Shown: one piece after another, positions 56,263 through 64,000 of the stretch
Numbering within the stretch: the stretch's first letter is position 1
Layout: every line of letters begins with the position of its first letter
Assembly: GCF_026914185.1 (NCBI RefSeq)
Contig: NC_070570.1
Location: 3,534,001-3,598,000 of the forward strand
Direction of reading: 5' to 3'
DNA length: 64,000 nt
DNA from: Puccinia triticina
Taxonomy: Eukaryota; Basidiomycota; Pucciniomycetes; Pucciniales; Pucciniaceae
Notes under the pieces: generated by a model
Database searches by the model: none
What the model was told of the DNA's origin: nothing
Seen by the model: only the letters and a program-made list of their open reading frames with translations
Position numbers and translations under genes: made by a program

Positions 56263-57287
56263 ATCCACAGACTTCAGACCACCCAGAACCACGCCGTAGA
56301 TAACCCAGGATCACCCCACAAGAGGATACCACGCTCCCAGCACACCTACCGTCACAGGCGCCTAGGTTATTGACAGTAAGTATACTCTTCATTTGAACCT
56401 TGATTATCCAGAGTGATTTCTCTGTGTCTCTTGATTGCTTCTCTTTATTGCTTTTACATCAACCCTGCTCAAGATCAAAGGTTACTCTGTTAATCCTAGA
56501 CTCAGTCTAAAAATCGGAGCAGATTAGTATTACTGTTCTGTGTCCCCCCACCGTCTCCTTGGTGCGCGCAGAGGCTGTAGCCCCTGTTGGTCTTGCACAG
56601 CTGTCCTTACCACTTTTCCAGGTGGTTCAAGTAGACTTTTGAGGATCCTCCTATAAGGAGTAGATAGACCCCCTCCAGATCATACATTTCTCTTTCTTTT
56701 TACTCTTTCTTTCTCTTTCTCTCTTACTCACTGTTTGTAGTTCTTTATCCCAAAAAATACAACCAGTGTCCACCATTTTTCTTGTGTCCTGTAGCCACTA
56801 TAGAGGCTCAGGCTCACACTTGATGCCCGGTTTGATCGGTCATCAGGAGGTTTGAATCCTCTTGATGACCTCTGACTGGTCATCAAGAGGTTTGATTCCT
56901 CTTGATGACCAATCTGACCGGTTATTGAGAGGTTTGATGCCTCCCAATGACCTCTGACTGGTCATTGAGAGGGTTGATTCTCTCGATGACCAGTCACATT
57001 TCCTCCCCCAGACTAAGTGCTCCTCCCCCAGGGCAGATAGGCTGTTTTCCTGTTGGTCCCCCAGTTGCCCCATTGACCAATGGCAACACCAAATGTTGTC
57101 TGTGCGTTGAAACCCCGTCTGCACAATGGATTATCTACATCCATTGGTGAAGAGGTCAGACCTCCGCATGCTCAATGGGTCGCTTGACATACACAATGTA
57201 GCCCCATTGGGAACATGTCTCCTGTACCAGACCGTCTCACCAATGGTATCCAATGCCAGAAGCAGGTGTGGTGGTGCACATTCTGTA
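56263..57287. other. Unassigned, with hairpin group at 56840-56995
   Basis: 56840-56995 contains repeated perfect pairs, notably CCTCTTGATGACC/TCTGACT/GGTCATCAAGAGG (13-bp stem) and diverged copies with CTCTCGATGACC. The rest has a C/T-rich tract near 56690-56730 and no supported gene. Confidence 0.5.
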
Positions 57288-58480
57288 AAGTGTGGTTTAC
57301 ATCTTCTAAACTTGTGGGTTACATCTTGCAAACTTGGGTTTACATCTTTTAAAATTGTGGTTTACATCTTGTAAACTTGTGGTTTTCTTGTAAACTTGTG
57401 GTTTATATCTTGTAAACTGTAGTTTACATGCTGTAAAGTGTGGTTTACATCTTGTAAACTGTAGTTTACATCTTGTAAGCTGTAGTTTACATGCTGTAAA
57501 GTGTGGTTTACATCTTGTAAACTGTAGTTTACATCTTGTAAACTGTAGTTTACATGCTGTAAAGTGTGGTTTACATCTTGGAAATTGTAGTTTACATGCT
57601 GTAAAGTGTGGTTTACATCTTGTAAAATTGTGGTTTACATCTTGTAAACCGTAGTTTACATGCTGTAAAGTGTGGCTTACATCTTGGAAACTGTAGTTTA
57701 CATGCTGTAAAGTGTGTTTTACATCTTGTAAGCTGTATTTTACATGCTTTAAAGTGTGGTTTGCATCTTGTAAACTGTAGTTTACATGCTGTAAAGTGTG
57801 GTTCACATCTTTTAAATTTGTGGTTTACGTCTTGTAAACTTGTGGTTTACATCTTGTAAACTTGTGGTTTACATCTTGTAAACTTGTGGTTTACATCTTG
57901 TAAACTTGTGGTTTACATCTTGTAAACTTGTGGTTTACATCTTGTAAACCTGTGGTTTACATCTTGTAAACCTGTGGTTTACATCTTGTAAACCTGTGGT
58001 TTACATCTTGTAAACCTGTGGTTTACATCTTGTAAACCTGTGGTTTACATCTTGTAAACCTGTGGTTTACATCTTGTAAACCTGTGGTTTACATCTTGTA
58101 AACTGTAGTTTACATGCTGTAAAGTGTGGTTTACATCTTGTAAACTGTAGTTTACATGCTGTAAAGTGTGGTTTACATCTTGTAAACTGTAGTTTACATG
58201 CTGTAAAGTGTGGTTTACATCTTGTAAACTGTAGTTTACATGCTGTAAAGTGTGGTTTACATCTTGTAAACTGTAGTTTACATGCTGTAAAGTGTGGTTT
58301 ACATCTTGGAAATTGTAGTTTACATGCTGTAAAGTGTGGTTTACATCTTGTAAACCTGTGGTTTACATCTTGTAAACCTGTGGTTTACATCTTGTAAACC
58401 TGTGGTTTACATCTTGTTAACCCTTGTGGTTTACAACTTGTAAACTTGTGGTTTACATGCTCTAAACTTGTGGTTTATTT
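57288..58480 (+). repeat. Hairpin satellite H7, array 3, with dimeric higher-order unit
   Basis: About 1.2 kb. The flanks (57400-57800 and 58100-58340) are a dimer of TGTAGTTTACATGCTGTAAAG plus TGTGGTTTACATCTTGTAAAC, about 42 bp. The centre (57840-58095) is monomeric 22-bp units with GTAAACT or GTAAACC, so the array is roughly symmetrical. Confidence 0.92.
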
Positions 58481-59399
58481 ACATCTTGTTAACTTATAGT
58501 TTAAATCTTGTCCATGTAAGTTTTGTTTGCCTTTTTTTAGCTGTACATTTTTCAAAGGGAGCGCGCCATAGGATTCTTCCTTGCCCGTCCCCTTCTAGGG
58601 AGGCCCGAACCGTCTAATCTCATCAAGGGTTCCAGGTCTCCCAATGTGTAAGTCGACTGCATGAAGAGCCCCTCCTTTTGGCTGATGAAGGCCGTAAGGC
58701 TTGTTCAGCGTGCCCGTGAGGCTTGTTCAGCGTGCCCGTGTGCGCTGGGCGCTTAGGGCGCCAAGAGGGGTCTCCTCCGCAAGACAGCTCTTTAGTGTTA
58801 TTAGGAGGAGGTTTCTTAGGAGAGCCAAATGTGAGCCCCTAGAACTTGGCTTCTGAGATCCTGAGACATTAGGTAGACCCAAACCTCTAAGAAGCAAGCA
58901 TTGTTGTTGCACACGCGTCAAGTAACTGAATAAGACCCACATCACAATACAAGGTTCTTATTGTGTTTTTCAAGAAGCTTGGACGATTTCAGTAATTTTT
59001 TATTTCATGTTATGGATTTATTTTCAGCTTCCAGATAGACTTTGCGCTTAAATATCCCACAGCCATCCTTTGATTGTAGTGTGTGTAACAGTCCTGAGCT
59101 TGGTCGGTCCCTCCGTTCAGGCAGAGGGCAGCAGCCTAGCTACATGATGAGGGGCAGCTGGGAGGGGAAAAAAGCCTCTCTGGTTCCAAATATGAGCTTT
59201 TTTTTTCCAAAAGTCTACTCCCTGACCATCATCTGGAGAATGATGGCTCAGGGATTAGATTTAGGCTTGGGCCTCATCTGACACCTGTCAAGACTAAGCG
59301 TGGAGTAAACATGAAAGATATGGGATCTGCCAGGATCTACCCCAAATAAAACTTTGTGAATGTGTCCAAGCTTCTTGAAAAACACAATATGTAATATTC
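58481..59399. other. Spacer with a 25-bp perfect inverted pair
   Basis: The arms 58960-58984 and 59364-59388 are exact complements (ATTGTGTTTTTCAAGAAGCTT plus GGAC), separated by 379 bp. The right arm joins the end of the recombinase fragment. GCTTGTTCAGCGTGCCCGTG is duplicated in tandem at about 58700-58740. No gene. Confidence 0.5.
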
Positions 59400-60104
59400 C
59401 TAATGCCGCAGCTTTCTCTGATGGGGAGTAGTGTCTGATGTACAGATTGTAGCAATCTGATTTTCAGCATCCTAAGTGACAGGTCTGATCTACCGGTACC
59501 CCTAAAGCGTTCCGCAGGGAAGCGCCTCCGACCCGGAAGGAATGGCCTGATATGCCAGTGTACCCACCATTGGACAGGAGCTGCTGGATGAGTTGGACCG
59601 CGTCGGCGCGGGTCAAGTTGAATTGGTCGGGGCCGTGTTGGTAACTGAAGAGTACCCCGTCTGAACCTGGAGCGGCTTGTCGCAACGCAGGATGGCTGCT
59701 ACTGGGCAGAGGAGCCCGCCCAGCTGTTTTAAATGGAGTAGTTGGGGCTCTCCGGGCTTGGCGGTCTTTGCTCCTCGGAGAGGCAATGAGACCAGGTTAG
59801 AATCAAGGGTTATGCAATGTCCCTCAACAATGGTGTCCTTGACTAAAACGGTTGAAGATGGCTCAGGTTGTCCTGTTGCGTTTGAGCAGGTCAGCTCAGC
59901 TAGTCGGGCCATCCCCCAGAACGCCACCACCGCCATATCGAATATTGCCCTGGATTTGGGGGGGCCGTCCTTCATGCACTTGGCCAGATAGAGGAGGTGG
60001 TGAAGCTGTATTGCTTTCTTGGGTGGACGCGGCGGTTCGGTCGCATCTAACCATGCGGAGGACCGAAGGAGCACCGCCACCTTCCCAAAGGACTCTGTCA
60101 TCAT
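59400..60104 (-). pseudogene. Tyrosine recombinase fragment (DIRS/Crypton-like), broken
   Basis: On the minus strand the catalytic domain runs from 60104: AFWGMARLAEL carries the first catalytic Arg, LLCPVAAI precedes a frame change near 59685, then GHSFRVGGASLRNALGVP carries the HxxR pair. The tyrosine motif YNLYIR is still encoded downstream, but a TGA stands where a Trp is expected two residues before KSDCYNLYIR. So there is one shift and one stop. Tyrosine recombinases join element DNA in DIRS, Ngaro and Crypton elements and head large fungal Starships. The N-terminal side is cut off by the CACTA subterminal array at 60105, so it is a captured or buried fragment. It is the only recombinase in the window. 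Confidence 0.8.
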
Positions 60105-60384
60105 CCCGGCGAGCTGGATACAGGTATCCGGCTCTCCGCGAGGAAATCATCTCGCTGTAACCAGCTCACTCCAGCTAGCCGGGAGGATTTCCTCTCGACG
60201 AGCTGGCAGCTATCTGGGAGGAAGCCCTCTCGGAGAGCTGGCAGCTAGCCGGGAAGAAGCCCTCTCGACGAGCTGGCAGCTATCCGGGAGGAAGCCTTCT
60301 CGGCGAGCTGGATACCCGTAACAAACTCTCCGGAAGGGCTTCCACCTGTAGCTGCCAGCTTGGTGGCTTGGGCAACGCGGGGTT
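60105..60384. repeat. Right inner subterminal array
   Basis: Inverted partner of 47336-47870: GAGCTGGCAGCTATCCGGGAGGAAGCCCTCTCGG units, about five copies, then TTGGTGGCTTGGGCAACGCGG, which also occurs inverted at about 47347-47375. It has fewer copies than the left side, so unit number has changed since insertion. Confidence 0.85.
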
Positions 60385-60852
60385 GATTAACTTGTCGGAC
60401 ATCTCTGGTCCGACGAGTTGAACCTGTTGAGTTGAGATGTCCGACGAGTCAAACTTGTCGGACCCACACCCGTTGGACAAGCTAGTCCGACCGGTGAACC
60501 TGTCGGACAGGTCTGTCCGACTGGGGAACTCGTCGGACATACAGGTCCGACCAGTGGAAGCCGGTCGGACAGACATGTCCGAAAGCTCCTCGGACGATGT
60601 GGTCCGACCAGCCAGTCCGAGGGAAGCTCGGGCTGCGCTGTCCGACTGCAGAGCGGTCAAACAAGTCCGACGGGTGGTCGGGCCAAGCTGCTCGAGGACC
60701 CGTCGAGCAGAAATGTCCGCCTTCTGCTCAAACGGGGGGATCCAACGGGTGGGCTCCACCACCTGTCGGACGGCCATGTCCGGCAACTGGTCAGACATGC
60801 CTGTCCGAGCTCTTGTCGGACAAGCATGTCCGAGGGGATAATCCATGCAGTG
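60385..60852. repeat. Right outer subterminal repeat block, TCCGAC-rich, ending CAGTG
   Basis: Inverted copy of 46873-47335 at roughly 90 percent identity by eye, ending GGGGATAATCCATGCAGTG. A conceptual minus-strand ORF over it is continuous with the DIRS RT only by chance of frame. Confidence 0.88.
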
Positions 60853-60855
60853 CCA

Positions 60856-61830
60856 TTCCAAATGAAACCAATGTACTTCTGTTCAAGCAGGAACGGGGAG
60901 TATTTTGTTGTACTAGTTTTCACCCCAAGTTTGTCCAACCTTTTCACAACATCCGTCATCAGGGTCTGGGAATTGACCCTCTTCACGAAGAGGTTGTCAT
61001 CTACCCAACGGAAAATGTTCATCACATCAAATTCTGCTAGCATCAATTTTTTCCAGGCGTCCGGGGGTCTGCCAAAGGAGCCGCAGCCTGCGACACCGCC
61101 AAACGTTATTCTTGTATCCAATAGCAGTTTATCGTCAAAGTCCCTTACCATGAGGTAAGGCCATTGATCAGGGGCCGTGGGGATTTGGCAGTATGCCTTT
61201 TCCCAATCAAAAAGTGCCAAGAGCACTGGCTCCTTTAAGTCTTTGAGGAAGTTCGCCACAGTGTTGAAGTCATCCCACGTTGTCTTGAAGTCACAGGTGT
61301 CCATGAAAGAGTTGACCGACGGGATCTCCTCCCTACCGTGCGGAAAAGATAGGTCATTTATTGGCCTCAGCAACCCGTTGCCGTTTATTACGGCCCCTAG
61401 AGGGTTTGTACGGAAGAATGGGAACCGTTTGGCTACTTGGTCATAGGTAAACGGTCCAAACATCCTTCTGGCTTTTAGTTCTTTGTGGATTTACTCTTTG
61501 ATCTTTGTGTTGTGAGTGTAGCTCGCAATAATCGATACTTTTCTTCACAAGAGAGAGGAAAAGGAGATAAATAGTCTATGTACACAACCTGTGACAGGTG
61601 TCGCCGTTGAGATCTAATCTAATGTCACAACACTTTGCTTTTGCTAGCAAGGCGAAGGTGCGCAGTAGGTTATGTTTCCTGCCAACCTGTGTACCGGGAT
61701 GCCCTGGTCAAAACCAGACCGGAATCCTTCTAGCAGGTCCTGAAACTCTGGTAACAAGCGTGCTGTTTCCAAGGCTGTTTCCCACACTCCGATGTTCATC
61801 TTGCGTGATATGGACACGGGCCAGTCACCT
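60856..61830 (-). pseudogene. DIRS copy B reverse transcriptase, N-terminal and catalytic part
   Basis: The minus strand from about 61830 has MNIGVWETAL, LLPEFQDLLEGFRSGFDQG, then a 127-bp MITE, then MFGPFTYDQVAKRF, NPLGAVINGNG and PINDLSFPHG. Catalytic block A is LALFDWEKAY, the next block is FGGVAGCGSFGRP, and block C is FRWVDDNLF with both aspartates intact. It ends KYIGFIWNG at the CACTA junction (60855). Apart from the insertions the catalytic core looks functional, unlike copy A. Confidence 0.82.
61507..61633. mobile_element. Small MITE, 127 bp, in the DIRS RT
   Basis: The ends are GTGTTGTGA and TCACAACAC, with TTT on both sides as a possible 3-bp duplication. DIRS copy A is continuous at the matching place (around 19660), which shows it is an insertion. 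Noncoding. Confidence 0.6.
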
Positions 61831-62183
61831 AATTGGTCTTCCGCGTTTTCTTCTTGTACGTGCTCCCAATTTCTCTCACATGTGGGGCGCTCTTACTGTA
61901 TGGGACACATTTGAGATTAGTCAGAAATTGCTTAACATGTTCATTGCTACTAAGACTTAATCTTAAATCGCCGAGTTAAATGTACCACTGGGTGGTGAGG
62001 TGTCTATTGACAACCCCCCTGAAGCCATGAGTTTTAATTGAATAAAAAATCAAAATGAACCCGCTAACTAATAAGATTTCCCCTTATTGTAAACCCTTCC
62101 TGCATTACCTCCCCCATTCCCAATCCCACCACGATTCCCGCTTCCCCCCCATGTCTGCCATTGCCTTGCGCCCCTCCTTTGTC

Positions 62184-62985
62184 TCAATCGTTGATGCTAG
62201 GCCCCAAACAATTGCTTTTGAAACCGCCTTGTTTAGAGTGTTGATCTTTGGACCCGCTTGGTCCCTTTGGGATATCTAATCCTGGTCGCGTAGAAAGAGC
62301 TCCCCCTTTTGGTGTAATTTGTTGAAGGTGGAGAGGAATCTTGCTTGACTGGTTGTCTTTCTTGGCCGTTGGTTGGCCTGTGATTGGGTCCCAACCAAAC
62401 CTGCAACCCCCTACGGCGTAAGGGTTATCTTTGAACTCATCCTCTTCAAATTGGAGCACTTTTGAGTGTACTGTGGATACAATCTCCTTCTGGTAAATTG
62501 AAATGTTTGCCACCGACAAGGACCCATCCGGCATTGTCACCCGGTGCGTAAGCACGTTAGTCCGTACGTGGATATCATAGGGTAGCGTTGTCATAAATCC
62601 TTCTCTTTTGATGATTTGATCACAATTTTTCTTGTGGAGTGGTAGCCAGACTGCAAGGTTGGCTTGGCTGGGTATTTTAACTACTGCTTCAAAAAAAACC
62701 TGATGGTTCACTGACCATTCTTGGTAGGTCTGGAGGTATTTGCATGGGTATGGGTACCCGTTGTAGCGGTCTTTGTCCCCGTTGTCTGACTTCATCCTCT
62801 TTTTGGCTTGATAAGCTAGCGCCCGATCCTGCCAGACCTTGTTGAAAATGGTCAGCGGGAGTGGCGCCCTGAAAGCGAGGAGGTTCCTCTCAAAAAACGG
62901 CGTAAATCCTAGATTGTCATTGGTTGGGATTGCGGCGTCGTTGAAGAGGACCGGTGTTCCGGTCAGGTAGGGCCAAAGAGCGCAG
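62184..62985 (-). CDS. DIRS-like gag-like ORF1 (partial 5' end)
   Basis: Open on the minus strand from the edge of the inverted repeat (about 62985; no ATG is visible before 62795) to a stop at 62184. It begins WPYLTGTPVLFNDAAIPT and FTPFFERNLLAFRAPLPL, continues KRMKSDNGDKDRYNGYPY and ANLAVWLPLHKKNCDQIIK, and ends with a Lys/Ser/Gln-rich tail. It sits upstream of the RT in the same direction, the place of the Gag-like gene of DIRS elements. No zinc knuckle is visible. The 5' end runs into the terminal repeat, so the true start may lie there or be lost. Function as a nucleoprotein is inferred from position only. Confidence 0.55.
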
Positions 62986-63192
62986 GCAGAGGTTGATCAG
63001 CAGCGCCTCCCCCGGGGGAGGCGCGGCACCCCGCAACTGAGTTCGCAGTGGTCAAGCGCTGAAACCTAGTTGGTTGAGGAGCAACCGGTACCGGCCTGCA
63101 GCAGCCGACCCGGAACCACGACTCCATCGGATTCAGCCGATCTCAGCTTACCTATCAACCCCGCTGATCAGGAAAACTTTTTTCGCCGACTA
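62972..63192. repeat. Right inverted terminal repeat of DIRS copy B
   Basis: Inverted copy of 44545-44761: AGAGCGCAGGCAGAGGTTGATCA, the CCCGGG-centred palindrome, GGCACCCCGCAA, GCGCTGAAACCTAGTTGGTTG, AACCGGTACCGGCCTGCAGCAG and GATCAGGAAAACTTTTTTCG. It has one copy where the left side has two. Confidence 0.82.
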
Positions 63193-64000
63193 AGGAAAAC
63201 TTAGGACCCTCGCCGATCAGGAAACATTTCAAATGTTAGGTGGATCAGGACACTAACAGTATGTCAAATTTGATAGCAGCAGCGACGGCGACTGTGAAAC
63301 AGATTGCCGGCATCAGCAACACTCAGGCGGATACACAAGAACAGAGGGATACAACGTAGCCAAGGCTGACTCAAGAGTCGTCCACGCAGGTGCAAGACCA
63401 GCAGGACAAAATAGAAGTGGAAGGACTACCCACCCAAAAATTCCAGCCCCGCCTTCCAAAAGACCAAAGAAGGTCACCATCAAAGCCTCAACGAGGAGAA
63501 TCCGGACCAGATTGATATCGCGGGCTCCAGAAGGCAAGGAAGGAGAGATAGAGGAGGGGCTTGATGGGTTAGGGAAAGAAGGATCAAAGGGGGTAGAGGA
63601 GATATGGGAAGAAATAGGAGGTTAAGGAGAGCAAGGGACAAAAGGAACCAAACCCTCGTCAGGTAACCTCAGCGAACTCAAAACAGATCCATAAACGGAA
63701 AAGGGGTCATGATGCTGAGATTTTCTGCAACACTTGCACTGTCCAACAGAGAATCCAGTAGGAGTAGCGGGGAGAGTGGAGGCAGGTTTGGCAGGACAGT
63801 GGCTTGGGAAGATGGACATCAAAGTGGCAATGCTAGAAGCATTCAAGAAAGGGATGGCGGCAGAAGCAGAGGGAAAGTTGGGTCAGGCAGAAGTTTTCTA
63901 CAAAATCAGCGCCGGTCTTGGCGGGAAACCAAGAGGGGAGAACACCGAGCGATCAAGCCCAACTACCACCCAGACAGCCACTACCGCCAAATCACTGGCA
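63193..64000 (+). pseudogene. Unclassified element ORF remnant, cut by window end
   Basis: The plus strand reads MSNLIAAATATVKQIAG from 63264 with an early TAG and later frame changes. The last 230 bases reopen with MDIKVAMLEAFKKGMAAEA, rich in Ala/Glu/Lys and continuing past 64000. It looks like a Gag- or ORF1-like N terminus of a retroelement into which DIRS copy B was inserted. No motif fixes the class. Confidence 0.35.

Larger units (their letters stand above)
46873..60852. mobile_element. CACTA-like (EnSpm/CMC-type) large nonautonomous element, 13,980 bp
   Basis: The termini are CACTGCATGAATTATCCCC on the left and its inverted partner GGGGATAATCCATGCAGTG on the right. CCA flanks both sides (46870-46872, 60853-60855), a 3-bp duplication. 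CACTA-type termini and 3-bp duplications define this superfamily. Both ends carry about 0.75-1 kb of subterminal repeats in inverted arrangement (TCCGAC-rich block outside, a 35-bp AGCTGCCAGCT-containing array inside), as CACTA elements do. Removing it with one CCA joins the DIRS RT exactly in frame (WNG then SNKT). No DDE transposase is recognised inside; the interior holds satellites, LTR pieces, foldback elements and a recombinase fragment. Confidence 0.8.
44329..63192 (-). mobile_element. DIRS-like retrotransposon, copy B, with nested insertions
   Basis: The element is transcribed on the minus strand. From its 5' side it has an inverted terminal repeat (62972-63192), a gag-like ORF1 (about 62985-62184), RT (about 61830-60856), RT thumb and RNase H (46869-46355 and 45624-45352), a noncoding tract, and the other inverted repeat (44329-44761). 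Its own length without insertions is about 4.2 kb. It was split by a 13.98-kb CACTA-like element, a 720-bp solo LTR and a 127-bp MITE. Inverted termini and an RT with WTDNTT RNase H fit the DIRS order. Its own tyrosine recombinase is not present in place. Confidence 0.72.

Noticed and set aside
46873..60852. Starship-type giant element headed by the recombinase
   Set aside because: CACTG ends, a 3-bp duplication and long inverted subterminal repeats fit CACTA much better; the recombinase is broken and truncated by the subterminal array. The idea is kept only as an alternative.
60280..60861. 193-aa minus-strand ORF over the TCCGAC block
   Set aside because: It covers the subterminal repeats and reads through into RT sequence by chance. 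The mirror ORFs at 46.9-47.3 kb show the same artefact.

Overview
The window looks like a chromosome fragment from a basidiomycete, most probably a rust fungus (Pucciniales). The reasons are GT-AG introns of about 50-150 nt in compact genes, several small secreted-protein genes standing among transposons, and a dense nest of Ty3/gypsy, Ty1/copia, DIRS-like, Tad-type LINE and TIR elements. The lineage is an inference; no ribosomal or mitochondrial marker is present. There is no prokaryotic gene organisation.

Layout. 0-1.7 kb: a five-exon SURF4/Erv29 ER cargo-receptor gene, the only clearly recognised housekeeping gene. 2.9-4.4 kb: a cluster of three TIR elements. 7.7-16.5 kb: a gene island with three small secreted-protein genes (7685-8786 minus, 10101-11229 plus, 15959-16539 minus) and a GC-richer, frame-broken multi-exon gene (12.2-14.9 kb). 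17.8-19.8 kb: a dead DIRS-like element (copy A). 19.8-24.5 kb: a gypsy-type 5' LTR with an intact Gag-protease ORF but no polymerase. 26.5-30.6 kb: four adjoining satellites made of short hairpins. 31.4-43.6 kb: a nest of copia, gypsy and LINE remnants cut by solo LTRs, with two tracts of a 10-bp satellite. 44.3-63.2 kb: a second DIRS-like element (copy B) with inverted terminal repeats. It is split by a 720-bp solo LTR and by a 13.98-kb CACTA-like element that begins CACTG, ends CAGTG and has a 3-bp CCA duplication. Inside the 14-kb element lie subterminal repeats, three arrays of one 22-bp hairpin satellite, two foldback elements in opposite orientation, a tyrosine-recombinase fragment and one small intron-containing ORF.

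The most striking unexplained pattern is that nearly every tandem repeat here, although unrelated in sequence, has the same design: a perfect 7-13 bp inverted repeat, a 3-5 nt loop and a short spacer. These hairpin satellites cover about 4.2 kb without interruption at 26.47-30.64 kb and recur at about 35.5, 39.7-42.4, 47-49, 55.7-58.5 and 60.1-60.8 kb. Several insertions can be removed on paper at their target-site duplications with exact restoration of the host element's reading frame, so the order of nesting can be read directly.
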